Assembly: GCF_021605415.1 (NCBI RefSeq)
Contig: NZ_WKEQ01000034.1
Coordinates: 1 to 64,000, forward strand
Length of the DNA stretch: 64,000 nucleotides
Reading direction: 5' to 3'
Source of the DNA: Pseudomonas syringae
GTDB lineage: Bacteria; Pseudomonadota; Gammaproteobacteria; Pseudomonadales; Pseudomonadaceae
Shown here one piece after another: positions 32,755 through 39,899 of the stretch. Under the pieces are notes generated by a model. It did no database searches, was not told the DNA's origin, and saw only the letters and a list, made by a program, of their open reading frames with translations. Position 1 is the stretch's first letter; the number at the start of each line of letters is the position of its first letter. A program made the translations under genes and the position numbers.

Positions 32755-33252
32755 ATGAACGCTGCAATTTCTTCCCGCACGCCGCAACAGGCACTGGCCG
32801 CTTTGCTGGATCGCTATGCACCGGCGCGTCTTTTGCTGATTGGCGCCAGCGAATTTCCGGCACTGGCCGCGTATAAGCAGGCGCATCCAGACAGCCATGT
32901 CGCCCACGCGGCGCCCGGCGCCTTGCCCGCCGAACTGGCGGCGCAGCGTTTCGATCTGGCGCTGATCGTCGATTGCCTGGAACATTTGCCCAAGCGTGAT
33001 GGCCTGAATCTTTTGGGTGGCATCCGAAACCTTAATGCCAGCCGCATTGCAGTGCTGGCGGATCTGCCCGCCAGCGGCTGGCAGGAAACCGATTTCTATT
33101 CCCTGGCCCTGCAAGCCAGCGAGCGGTTCCAGCGCGACGATCAGGTACTGACGCTGTTTACCTACGATCTGCTTGAGTACAAACAAGTCCCCGACTGGCT
33201 CAACTCGCGGTTCTGGGCCAATCCGGAAAACTTCGGGAAATACTGGTGGTAA
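32755..33252 (+). CDS. DUF6231-family protein; its 3' end is the element's attachment site
   Basis: Protein of 165 aa with a class I methyltransferase-like look: ARLLLIGASEFPALA near residue 23, DLALIVDCLEHLPKRDGL near 66-83 (as motif II of SAM-dependent methyltransferases), but no full SAM motif. It ends in RFWANPENFGKYWW. The last 43 bp including the stop form the left copy of the direct repeat, so the integrated element keeps the gene intact. Originally it would have been followed, 4 bp later, by the YchJ-like gene now at 39900. Function unknown. Confidence 0.8.
   Translation: MNAAISSRTPQQALAALLDRYAPARLLLIGASEFPALAAYKQAHPDSHVAHAAPGALPAELAAQRFDLALIVDCLEHLPKRDGLNLLGGIRNLNASRIAVLADLPASGWQETDFYSLALQASERFQRDDQVLTLFTYDLLEYKQVPDWLNSRFWANPENFGKYWW
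33210..33252 (+). repeat. Left attachment core, 43-bp direct repeat
   Basis: Begins GTTCTGGGCCAATCC and ends AAATACTGGTGGTAA, identical in all 43 positions to 39853-39895. It encodes the last codons of the DUF6231-family protein plus its stop. Confidence 0.95.
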
Positions 33253-33281
33253 ACCCATGAATATCAAGGGCTTACCTCACA

Positions 33282-34772
33282 ATGAACGCTATCACCGCTA
33301 TGCCCGAGCAGGGCCAAGTGTCACCAGCCTGTCACCAGCCTTGTCACCAGAAGCCTTTGCAGGACCTCTCGGTCTGGCATTATCGACGCTCAGGCATCTA
33401 CTACCTCAGAGTCCGTCCAAGGGGCTGCTCTGCCCGTAGCCTTACCCTCTCCCTTCGTTCCACCGATAGGCCGACCGCAATGCAGTTCTCCAAGGACATC
33501 CTCCTGACACTGGCTAAGTTCCACCTCGACCACCCTGAGGCGACGTGGGAGGACCTCAAGGAGCGCATCAAGGACATCGCTGAGGAAGCCTTGACGATGG
33601 GCCATAGCGAAGACACACGAAGCCTCTACATGGAGGTCTATGAGGAGATGTGCAATCACCTCGCTGAGGCTGGCTCAACTGGAGCCTTCAATGTGAGCCA
33701 GCAACGAGCCGTGAGCATGGCGGGAAGGATGCTGAGGGCTGCTCAGGATCGACTTGAGGGGCGCCCCGAGGGGCTCGTGGGGATCATTGAGAACTTGCCT
33801 TGCGGCACGCCTGTAGCCCCTTCTCCGTCCCTATCTGTATTACGATCTGATGAGCCCATTACCTTCGAGACTCTCTCAGGGCTCTTTGTGGCTGAACGCC
33901 AAGGCAACGTCACCGACTCCACTCTGAAAGCGATTGGCTTCAACTGCCGGACCCTCAGCGGCCTCCTTGGGAACCTCGACATCAGGACCCACACGAGGGC
34001 CGATATGGTCGCCCTCAAGGAGAAGGTTGTGAAGGGACGTAAGCCACTGACCATTAACAAGCTACTGGGCCAACTCACTACCGTGATGGATTGGGCCAAA
34101 AACAATGGTCATATTGAGCGTTCCTTTGATAAAGGACTGAAGATTGAGCGAGGCGCTGAGAGCACTCGTAAGCCGATGTCTCGGGAGCAAGTAGCGATCA
34201 TCATGGCTCACGCGAATGGCCTACCTGTAGACAACTGGAAACGCTGGGGGTTGTCCCTCGGGGTCCTCACAGGGGTTCGTATTGGAGAGCTTTACCAACT
34301 CACCAAGGAGGACGTAAAGCAGGTGAATGGCATCACCGTCATCGACATTAATAAGGATGAGAACACTGGAAAGTCAGTGAAGACACCTTTCTCCGTGAGG
34401 CAGGTTCCGTTGGTCGATGGAGCCTATGGGTTCTCCCTTGAGGCATTCCTTGAGTGGGTCGAAGGGAGCCAAGGCAGGCTGTTCACACAGAAGAAGCACT
34501 ACTTCGACAAACCGCTCAATGAAGCCCTACGTGAACCACTGGGGCTGAAGTCTGGGGGTGATCAGTCATTCCACTCGCTTCGACACTCCATCTCAGGGCT
34601 CATGAAGGCCGCTGTAACTCCAGATGCGATTATGCAGGCCGTCACCGGGCATAGCGCTGGGAACATCACCAACGACCTCTATGCGAGGACCCAGAAGCTG
34701 CCCGTTGGGGTGGTCCATGATGCACTCGTAAAGGCATTTTCATTGGTTAGGAGTCAATTACCGGGATCATAA
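33282..34772 (+). CDS. Tyrosine recombinase (integrase)
   Basis: Site-specific integrase of 496 aa that would insert and excise the element at the 43-bp core. N-terminal arm-binding region (VWHYRRSGIYYLRVRPRG, 31-48), a core-binding domain (about 190-290), and the catalytic domain with R333 (GVRIGEL), H431 and R434 (HSLRH), H457 (TGHS) and nucleophile Y467 (NDLYART). All active-site residues are present. Start ATG 33282 is the longest; the first ~25 codons overlap the TGTCACCAG repeats, so the integrase could bind its own 5' end. Longer than most integrases because of an inserted helical region at 70-165. Confidence 0.92.
   Translation: MNAITAMPEQGQVSPACHQPCHQKPLQDLSVWHYRRSGIYYLRVRPRGCSARSLTLSLRSTDRPTAMQFSKDILLTLAKFHLDHPEATWEDLKERIKDIAEEALTMGHSEDTRSLYMEVYEEMCNHLAEAGSTGAFNVSQQRAVSMAGRMLRAAQDRLEGRPEGLVGIIENLPCGTPVAPSPSLSVLRSDEPITFETLSGLFVAERQGNVTDSTLKAIGFNCRTLSGLLGNLDIRTHTRADMVALKEKVVKGRKPLTINKLLGQLTTVMDWAKNNGHIERSFDKGLKIERGAESTRKPMSREQVAIIMAHANGLPVDNWKRWGLSLGVLTGVRIGELYQLTKEDVKQVNGITVIDINKDENTGKSVKTPFSVRQVPLVDGAYGFSLEAFLEWVEGSQGRLFTQKKHYFDKPLNEALREPLGLKSGGDQSFHSLRHSISGLMKAAVTPDAIMQAVTGHSAGNITNDLYARTQKLPVGVVHDALVKAFSLVRSQLPGS
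33319..33350 (+). repeat. Left cluster of candidate integrase arm sites (TGTCACCAG x3)
   Basis: TGTCACCAG occurs at 33319-33327, 33330-33338 and 33342-33350, about one helical turn apart, 66-98 bp inside the left core. The same word recurs inside the right end. Confidence 0.65.
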
Positions 34773-34800
34773 AGCCCGTTTCAAACGAACGAGGTGCAGA

Positions 34801-35403
34801 ATGTCACACGAACTCAAAGTTTATTCTCACGTCCTCGGAAAAACTGTGGACGAACTTCTGGATATGAACGGAGTTCTGTGTGACGACGCCCAATACTTAC
34901 TTGAGCTTTTGAACCGCGACTATAAAAACCAAGCAATACGACGAAGCTTCGTCAGGGCATGCTGGGCATATATTGAAGCCACGGTGCATGGCGTTAAGGA
35001 AACCACGCTTTGTGCTTCAACTCTGGGCAGCGTCGACCTTCCGACAAAAGACCACATATTCCTATACGGAGGTACTTTCCTCGTCTCTCTCGATGGATCG
35101 ACGGTGTTTAAACTCTTGCGTTGCGACACTGAGAAAACAATTAAGCACACTTTACGAATTGCTGCTGAGTGTTTTGATGTCGGATGGAGTCCAGATTTTA
35201 CCCACAAGGGGTGGAGGATGTTGAGAATGTCGCTTCAGTTGCGGCATCGGCTGGTTCATCCACAGAGTGTTGCCAAGCTTGATGTTAGCGACCAAGAAGC
35301 CGACGAGCACCAAGAGGCATTTATATGGTTTTCAAAGCTGTACACTAATCTAATTAATGATATTCATAACCGCTTCGTACCAGTAACAGACAAATCCAAG
35401 TGA
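34801..35403 (+). CDS. HEPN-like protein (R-x4-H)
   Basis: Protein of 200 aa, mostly helical. The C-terminal half carries LRMSLQLRHRLVHPQS, where R148 and H153 make the R-x4-H pair used by HEPN ribonucleases, and the 'RHxLVHP' form is typical of that fold. The N-terminal part (AIRRSFVRACWAYIEATVHG, 46-64) looks like the first HEPN helices that hold an acidic residue. No signal or TM segment. It begins 28 bp after the integrase gene with AGGTG before the ATG. A role in RNA cleavage during phage defence is inferred from the motif and location. Confidence 0.6.
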   Translation: MSHELKVYSHVLGKTVDELLDMNGVLCDDAQYLLELLNRDYKNQAIRRSFVRACWAYIEATVHGVKETTLCASTLGSVDLPTKDHIFLYGGTFLVSLDGSTVFKLLRCDTEKTIKHTLRIAAECFDVGWSPDFTHKGWRMLRMSLQLRHRLVHPQSVAKLDVSDQEADEHQEAFIWFSKLYTNLINDIHNRFVPVTDKSK

Positions 35404-35501
35404 AATCTAATCGTCTCGCGGGTCCTGGCCTTGCTCCGTCAGCGTAGAAGCGTTTTTGTCCATGACTTTGTGATCCACTCTGGTCATTCCTGAGACGGTT
35501 T

Positions 35502-35524
35502 ATTTTGTCCTCACTATTGCGAGA
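35502..35524 (+). promoter_or_regulatory. T7-group phage RNA polymerase promoter-like sequence 1
   Basis: Contains CCTCACTATTGCGAGA in the layout of the T7 23-mer (CTCACTATA then GGGAGA at +1); the CCTCACT core is that of T3 and of Pseudomonas phage gh-1 promoters. Position +1 would be G35519, 36 bp before the HNH start codon, on the coding strand. Confidence 0.7.
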
Positions 35525-35554
35525 GACACCCAACCACCCTCAGGAGGACCCACT

Positions 35555-36061
35555 ATGATCAGCTTCACCGCAATGCCATCCCTGACCGACCTTCAGGCCC
35601 GCTATAAGATCGACCCAGAGAGCCCCTCGGGCTTGTCCCGTATAAAAGCTACAACTGGCCGCAATGGCAAAGTTGGTCCTGTCGTGAGCATCGGCAGCGA
35701 TGGTTACTACCGTATGCAGTTGAAAGGGCAGTTCTATCGGACCCACCGAGTCATCTACTACCTGCACACTGGAGTCGACCCGGCTGAGCTTGTTGTCGAT
35801 CACCGTGATGGTGACTGCCTAAATAACAATATCGAGAACCTCCGTGCCTGTACCCAGCAACAAAACAAATGGAATTCCAAGAGGTACACAAAGTCATCCG
35901 ATCTTCCAAAAGGAATCTCCAAGTTGCCTAACGGCTGGTATCGAGCCCAAGTGTCGATCAATGGCAAGCCTCATTTCAGTGAGCTGGCTAACCTCAGGGC
36001 TGCTCAGAATTACTTGAGGAGCAGACGCAAGGAATCACACGGAGAGTTCGCACGGTCATGA
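35555..36061 (+). CDS. HNH endonuclease, phage homing type, with AP2-like C-terminus
   Basis: Protein of 168 aa. The HNH core is HRVIYYLHTGVDPAELVVDH, then DGDCLNNNIENLRACTQQQN: His and Asn residues in the order H-N-N(H) of the HNH_3 family common in podoviruses. The C-terminal part (KGISKLPNGWYRAQVSINGK, 118-137) resembles an AP2/integrase-like DNA-binding repeat, as in free-standing homing endonucleases. A strong ribosome site (AGGAGG) precedes ATG 35555. It follows promoter-like sequence 1. It may cut competing phage DNA or just be selfish. Confidence 0.8.
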   Translation: MISFTAMPSLTDLQARYKIDPESPSGLSRIKATTGRNGKVGPVVSIGSDGYYRMQLKGQFYRTHRVIYYLHTGVDPAELVVDHRDGDCLNNNIENLRACTQQQNKWNSKRYTKSSDLPKGISKLPNGWYRAQVSINGKPHFSELANLRAAQNYLRSRRKESHGEFARS

Positions 36062-36083
36062 ACGCATCAAGACCATGGTTTTT

Positions 36084-36110
36084 GCGCTATTGTCAATATG
36101 ATGGCGCTTT
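36084..36110 (+). terminator. Weak hairpin after the HNH gene
   Basis: GCGCTAT (36084-36090) pairs with ATGGCGC (36101-36107, one T-G pair), followed by TTTGATTTATT. It lies just before promoter-like sequence 2, as terminators do in T7-type phages. Confidence 0.4.
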
Positions 36111-36115
36111 GATTT

Positions 36116-36138
36116 ATTAGACCCTCACTATTGCGAGA
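36116..36138 (+). promoter_or_regulatory. T7-group phage RNA polymerase promoter-like sequence 2
   Basis: ATTAGACCCTCACTATTGCG then AGA. It shares CCTCACTATTGCGAGA exactly with 35502-35524 and the ACCCTCACTA block with the T3 promoter and gh-1 consensus. Position +1 would be G36133, 611 bp before the start of the two-TM gene. Confidence 0.7.
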
Positions 36139-36743
36139 CACCACAGAAACCAAAAATAAGTTTCTCTGTGGCTCTTCCAGATTCCTACCGGGCTCCCTTG
36201 TGGACCCGACCCGCGACAACTGAGACGACCAGTGCGACCGCCCTTCACGGGAGGCACGCCAAGCGCTCGACAGTCCCCGGTAAGCAGACCATCAGCGTCT
36301 GGCTCCAGTAGGAAGGAGCGCAGCTTGATATTGTCACTCGTTAGTCGATGTCCATGGAGGACACCGCAGAGAGACCTTGCACGGGATTGGGGCCACCGTG
36401 TATTGCTCAAGTTGCACGGGGGCCTTTAACTTAAAGATCTTAAAGATTACTCATTGAGCAACTCTATAATTATTATCTTTAATTAAAACCTCTACCTTTA
36501 CTTTAAAATCTTAAAACCCCTGTAAGTTAGAGACTGATCTGGAGATCATCAACATATCTCTAACCCAACTCACAGGAGAATTCATGAAATCACTTCAAGG
36601 CTCGAAGGACTAAGTACCGAACACGCCAACACCTTACTGCCTATCGATCAGGTCATCTCAGATCAGTTCGGGAGATATTAGATGTGTCCAAGCTCTGGAG
36701 TGCTGGTAGCATGCCACCATCAAATTTCGTAAGGAGCGCCACT
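36139..36743 (+). other. Long non-coding leader with AT-rich promoter region
   Basis: About 600 bp without a plausible long gene. 36423-36530 is strongly AT-rich with repeated TTAAAG/CTTAAA words (TTAACTTAAAGATCTTAAAG) and candidate sigma-70 boxes (TATAAT at 36464; TTTACT at about 36497). This resembles the host-polymerase promoter region at the left end of T7-like genomes. It ends in CACAGGAGAATTCATG, a good ribosome site opening a 9-codon frame (36584-36613). Confidence 0.5.
36584..36613 (+). CDS. Nine-codon mini-gene or truncated gene start
   Basis: CAGGAGAATTC is followed by ATG and reads MKSLQGSKD then TAA. The ribosome site is better than that of most genes here, which suggests either a leader peptide for the downstream two-TM gene or the remaining 5' end of a deleted phage early gene. 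No independent evidence for translation. Confidence 0.35.
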   Translation: MKSLQGSKD

Positions 36744-37853
36744 GTGAACGTCAGACATATTTTCTGGTTGTTCGGTCTCGGTGTTACTGCCTTTGCCGGT
36801 ATCACGTTCTGGCAATTCCATGTACACCTTGGACCAATTTCCCACGACCATACGGCTTGGAGCAGCTTCGGGTCACTCCTGAGTGGTGTGTTCACTATTG
36901 TCGGTTCCGGGGCAACGATCGCTACGCTGCTGTACCTCAATAATCAGAACAAAGAAATGCAGAAGGTCACACAGGCCCAAATGGATGCGTTGACGTTTGA
37001 ACAATACATCAGCCATAGAAAATTATTCATGGAGCATCTGAGTGAGTCGGAAAGACTCTGTGGGAACGCGTTCAAATTTCGTGACCCAACTCACTTATAC
37101 AACTCAATTTTTCCTGAAAACTCGCCGCACAAATGCGCCTTCAAGGTGGAACCGTTACTCGATGAAAACAATGATGGTTTGAATCACATTGGAATGATTT
37201 ATTCTAAGTTCAACCGACTCCAAGAGTTTTTGAAACGTTCAGACTTCAAGGAAGGCGAGATTGATTTTTTAGTGAATGACCTCATAGATTTGAGCTACGA
37301 CCTTCTCATGATCTCTGATACATCGAAACCAATGGAAGGCGACGTTATCTTTAAGGGCTCGACTTACGGATTCAATATTTTTTCGCTCGATATTTTCATT
37401 GAGAGGGCGGTGCTCATTGCCAATTTAATTTTACGAATAACCAACAATATTGAGCTGAAGACTTCAAGCTACCACGGCGATTCTCGATTCGTGCGGGAAG
37501 CCTTGACAAAAAGATATCTTTTCGCTGCCGAAAAACGAGAACTAAAAACAAGACACTTCATTAAAGGCTTGGGAATTTTAAGCTTTGTTCATTTTGCTGG
37601 ACGTGAGCTTCGCGAAGAAAACAAAAGTTATTTACTTCCGGCGACGACCCGCCAATTAGATAAAGTATTTTCATCTGCCCAACGCGTGAACGAACTGGAG
37701 GACGAACAGAAGTTTACTGAAACTCTAAACATCTGCTTAAATGAGGTCGCTCAAAAAATTACAACCCTTGCCGTCAAAAGTGAAAACCACACAAGCGCCT
37801 TACAAATCCAAGATAATTTGATCTCACTAATTAACAGGAAGGACTTCAAGTAA
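36744..37853 (+). CDS. Two-TM abortive-infection-like protein
   Basis: Protein of 369 aa. Two hydrophobic N-terminal helices (HIFWLFGLGVTAFAGITFW, 5-23; SLLSGVFTIVGSGATIATLL, about 44-63) with a short loop are followed by a charged helical segment (YLNNQNKEMQKVTQAQMDAL) and a ~280-aa cytoplasmic part. This layout is that of the putative phage abortive infection family (putAbiC) and of membrane-anchored effectors that depolarise infected cells. GTG 36744 is chosen as AAGGAG lies 8 nt upstream; a GTG at 36684 is possible. Family assignment is from overall pattern; the enzyme or pore activity is not proved. Confidence 0.6.
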   Translation: MNVRHIFWLFGLGVTAFAGITFWQFHVHLGPISHDHTAWSSFGSLLSGVFTIVGSGATIATLLYLNNQNKEMQKVTQAQMDALTFEQYISHRKLFMEHLSESERLCGNAFKFRDPTHLYNSIFPENSPHKCAFKVEPLLDENNDGLNHIGMIYSKFNRLQEFLKRSDFKEGEIDFLVNDLIDLSYDLLMISDTSKPMEGDVIFKGSTYGFNIFSLDIFIERAVLIANLILRITNNIELKTSSYHGDSRFVREALTKRYLFAAEKRELKTRHFIKGLGILSFVHFAGRELREENKSYLLPATTRQLDKVFSSAQRVNELEDEQKFTETLNICLNEVAQKITTLAVKSENHTSALQIQDNLISLINRKDFK

Positions 37854-37899
37854 GCTTTTAAATTACCCAGAACTTGATCGTGAAACGCTGGATCAAACT

Positions 37900-37937
37900 G
37901 GATTCTTTAGACTTCAAACGCATAGTCTCTTTAATCC
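37900..37937. other. Two-part stem-loop in the convergent gap
   Basis: CTGGATT (37898-37904) pairs with AATCCAG (37933-37939), and AGACT with AGTCT inside. It may be a terminator or structured RNA. Nearby 'GCGAATAG' is repeated directly at about 37961. Confidence 0.45.
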
Positions 37938-38031
37938 AGCTCTTCGACCGCGAATAGGCGAATAGGCGAAGCTGCCCTTCATGCAATCAATTAGGGAGAT
38001 CGGCGTCCTAAATACTGTGCCAGAGACTAAC

Positions 38032-38083
38032 CCGACTGGTCTATAGGAGCTCTCGAAATGGCATTGAGGGTGGGACCAGTCGG
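38032..38083. repeat. 10-bp perfect inverted repeat
   Basis: CCGACTGGTC at 38032-38041 and GACCAGTCGG at 38074-38083 with 32 bp between. It lies just downstream of the second HEPN-type gene. No gene is seen in 37854-38121. Confidence 0.6.
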
Positions 38084-38121
38084 TAATTGGTAAAAAATAT
38101 TCCGTTAACTAATAGATAGCT

Positions 38122-39447
38122 TTATCTCATATAGAAGTCATAGGCCGCCTTTACACTACCCGGAACGCTGGCGGGGTCTATGAGTTTCATGGTTTTCTTG
38201 AATCGCTGTAGACACGAAGCATGACTTGAAAGACGGCGAGCGAGAGTAGTTGCTGGGGTGGCGGCGGAACCAATCATCATAGCAACCTCCCGAGGTGAAA
38301 AAGAACGAATGAGCTGCTCATAACTTGGCACTGCCGCCCAAGAAACACCGTATCCATTTCCGATCATGCAGCAGACAACTGATTGCACAAACTGTTCTTG
38401 GATTGTCTCTGGGATAGCTCCTTGTTTTGAAAGCTCCAGAAGGCGCTCGGCAAAAGGAGGTTCATTATAGAAGTTGTTCGTTCCATTATGCACGTTCCAC
38501 AATCGTTCGATTGCCCGATAAAAAATGGCGTGTTGTTCTGATTCGTTAAGAAGTGCCAAAAGCCCCAGCTTCTCGAAAAACTGTAGCGATGCCGAATGTC
38601 GAGGCTCGTCCCCCTTTGCGGCATACTCGCTGTGCTTATTAACGAGATCAGATCGAAGATCAGCAGTAAACCCATCCTTTAGAGCACTGCATACGTCTAA
38701 TGCGTTTAGTCGGGATTGCTCAGACGTTTTAGAGTCACAGTAGATGCCATGCACCATAACTACTAACATCTGCCGCTGAGCATCGTGAGTTTCGGACAGG
38801 CGCTGAACCCACACGCCGTTCTGATTCGCATTGAATCGCGCACCTTTAATTGCGCTGATGAAGGCGCCGATATCGACACCTCGTGGGGATGAGGCGTCTG
38901 CAAGCGCGTATCGGACACACCTATTGAGGAACGTTGTAAACTCGCGATCGTTTACAGTACCAATAGTTGGATGCGCCGCAGAAAAATTGTTTCGAACATC
39001 ACGGCACTGGTCGAGAAAGAAGAAACCGTCTTCATTGACCAAGTTTAGCTTTAGTGAAAGTTCGAGGAGTCGGCTATCCTGAAGCTCAAGCAGATGCTTT
39101 TCTTCAAAGTCGGACTGAAGAATTTGAGCAACTATAGGGAGACCGAAATTTCGCACTTTAGTTCGGAGCTGTAGAATAGCAGCGTTCCAGATGTAGTTCA
39201 TTGCGCTATCGAACAGTCCGGTGCTCACTGCGACACACATTCTCGCGATCAATTCCCCCCGCAATGGTGCAGGTATATCTCTAAGCTCTCGTGGCAAATC
39301 CCTCCACGCATACTCGATTTCCTCCTCGCTCGCCAATACGGTTCTCGGGATGCCGAGTGCTGCCGTCAATGAATCTATGGCGGGAAGCACCGTTGTGAGG
39401 AGTGCGGGAAGAACTGGCGCAGGAGGCTTAGGTACGATGGGGAGCAT
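38122..39447 (-). CDS. HEPN-like protein (R-x6-H), large
   Basis: Protein of 441 aa with no signal or TM segment. Residues about 60-185 show the HEPN helical pattern: MCVAVSTGLFDSAMNYIWNA (helix 1-2), then CRDVRNNFSAAHPTIG with R152 and H159 (R-N-x5-H form), then FLNRCVRYALAD. The C-terminal 250 residues are helical and unlike any family known to me; they may sense a trigger. It is convergent with the two-TM gene and reads from its own promoter inside the right end (39448-39700). An RNase role in defence is inferred. Confidence 0.6.
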   Translation of the reverse strand: MLPIVPKPPAPVLPALLTTVLPAIDSLTAALGIPRTVLASEEEIEYAWRDLPRELRDIPAPLRGELIARMCVAVSTGLFDSAMNYIWNAAILQLRTKVRNFGLPIVAQILQSDFEEKHLLELQDSRLLELSLKLNLVNEDGFFFLDQCRDVRNNFSAAHPTIGTVNDREFTTFLNRCVRYALADASSPRGVDIGAFISAIKGARFNANQNGVWVQRLSETHDAQRQMLVVMVHGIYCDSKTSEQSRLNALDVCSALKDGFTADLRSDLVNKHSEYAAKGDEPRHSASLQFFEKLGLLALLNESEQHAIFYRAIERLWNVHNGTNNFYNEPPFAERLLELSKQGAIPETIQEQFVQSVVCCMIGNGYGVSWAAVPSYEQLIRSFSPREVAMMIGSAATPATTLARRLSSHASCLQRFKKTMKLIDPASVPGSVKAAYDFYMR

Positions 39448-39811
39448 GTGCTTCGTCCTTAATTCTATTGGGGAAGGCGACCGACCTACTCCCGATTTTT
39501 AGGTTTGATATGGCGCACCGCCATTCTGATAGTCAAGCTATAGCGTCATGCAAAATCCGGCAATGCTCTAATGCTCGCTCAGTGGATTTTGTCTGTAGTC
39601 ATGCACGCTGTTAGCAGAAATCTGGCAGAAATTTCCGAGCCGTCACCTCATTGATTCATTACTGCGCAGGTTCCCCCCAATACCCTCCAGCAGGTGCCCT
39701 CGCGCGCGGGTGATAAGGCCTCAGCAGGTCAATCCAATCGAAGCCTCACAGACAGGCTAAAGTGTCACCATTAATGTAACCTTCGTGTCACCAGAATCCT
39801 TGAGGTCCGCT
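39448..39811. other. Right-end non-coding region of the element
   Basis: Contains the upstream region of the large HEPN-like gene (minus strand) and, near the end, two copies of the arm-site word TGTCACCA. No gene with coding character. Confidence 0.5.
39763..39794 (+). repeat. Right cluster of candidate integrase arm sites
   Basis: TGTCACCA at 39763-39770 and TGTCACCAG at 39786-39794, 23 bp (two helical turns) apart and 59-90 bp inside the right core. The second copy shares TGTCACCAGAA-CCTT with the last copy of the left cluster. Confidence 0.6.
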
Positions 39812-39895
39812 ATGAAGCCCGCTACGCTTGGCCTGCCATCAGCCCCCTTTCAGTTCTGGGCCAATCCGGAAAACTTCGGGAAATACTGGTGGTAA
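39812..39895 (+). pseudogene. Displaced 3' fragment of the DUF6231-family gene
   Basis: A 27-codon frame starting at ATG 39812 that runs in frame through the right core and ends with the same FWANPENFGKYWW and TAA as the intact gene. The first 14 codons are element sequence. It is the copy left behind by integration and is not expected to be functional. Confidence 0.7.
39853..39895 (+). repeat. Right attachment core, 43-bp direct repeat
   Basis: Identical over 43 bp to 33210-33252. Outside the repeat the flanks differ at once (A versus G on the left; TGAG versus ACCC on the right). Confidence 0.95.
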
Positions 39896-39899
39896 TGAG

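Larger units (their letters stand above)
33210..39895. mobile_element. Integrated 6.6-kb element (phage-satellite or podovirus-remnant type)
   Basis: Bounded by 43-bp perfect direct repeats, with a tyrosine recombinase at the left end, lower and more variable GC from 34.8 kb on, no host-type genes and no transposase. Cargo: HEPN-type protein, HNH endonuclease, two-TM abortive-infection-like protein and, on the other strand, a second HEPN-type protein. No capsid, terminase, replication or phage RNA polymerase gene is present. It separates two genes that would otherwise be 4 bp apart. The unit is 6,643 bp. Confidence 0.9.

Noticed and set aside
33210..33252. tRNA or tmRNA 3' end as attachment site.
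   Set aside because: The repeat does not fold as a tRNA arm; it encodes the C-terminus of a protein in frame.
34070..34092. A third T7-type promoter (AACTCACTACCGTGATGG) in the integrase gene.
   Set aside because: Only CTCACTA matches; the bases from -2 to +6 differ and it lies within conserved integrase codons.
36117..36429. Open frames on both strands (65-97 codons) in the element leader.
   Set aside because: No ribosome sites, no family likeness, and they overlap the promoter-like sequence; treated as non-coding leader.
36886..36908. Another T7-type promoter (GTGTTCACTATTGTCGG).
   Set aside because: It lacks the CCTC part and is in the codons of the second TM helix.
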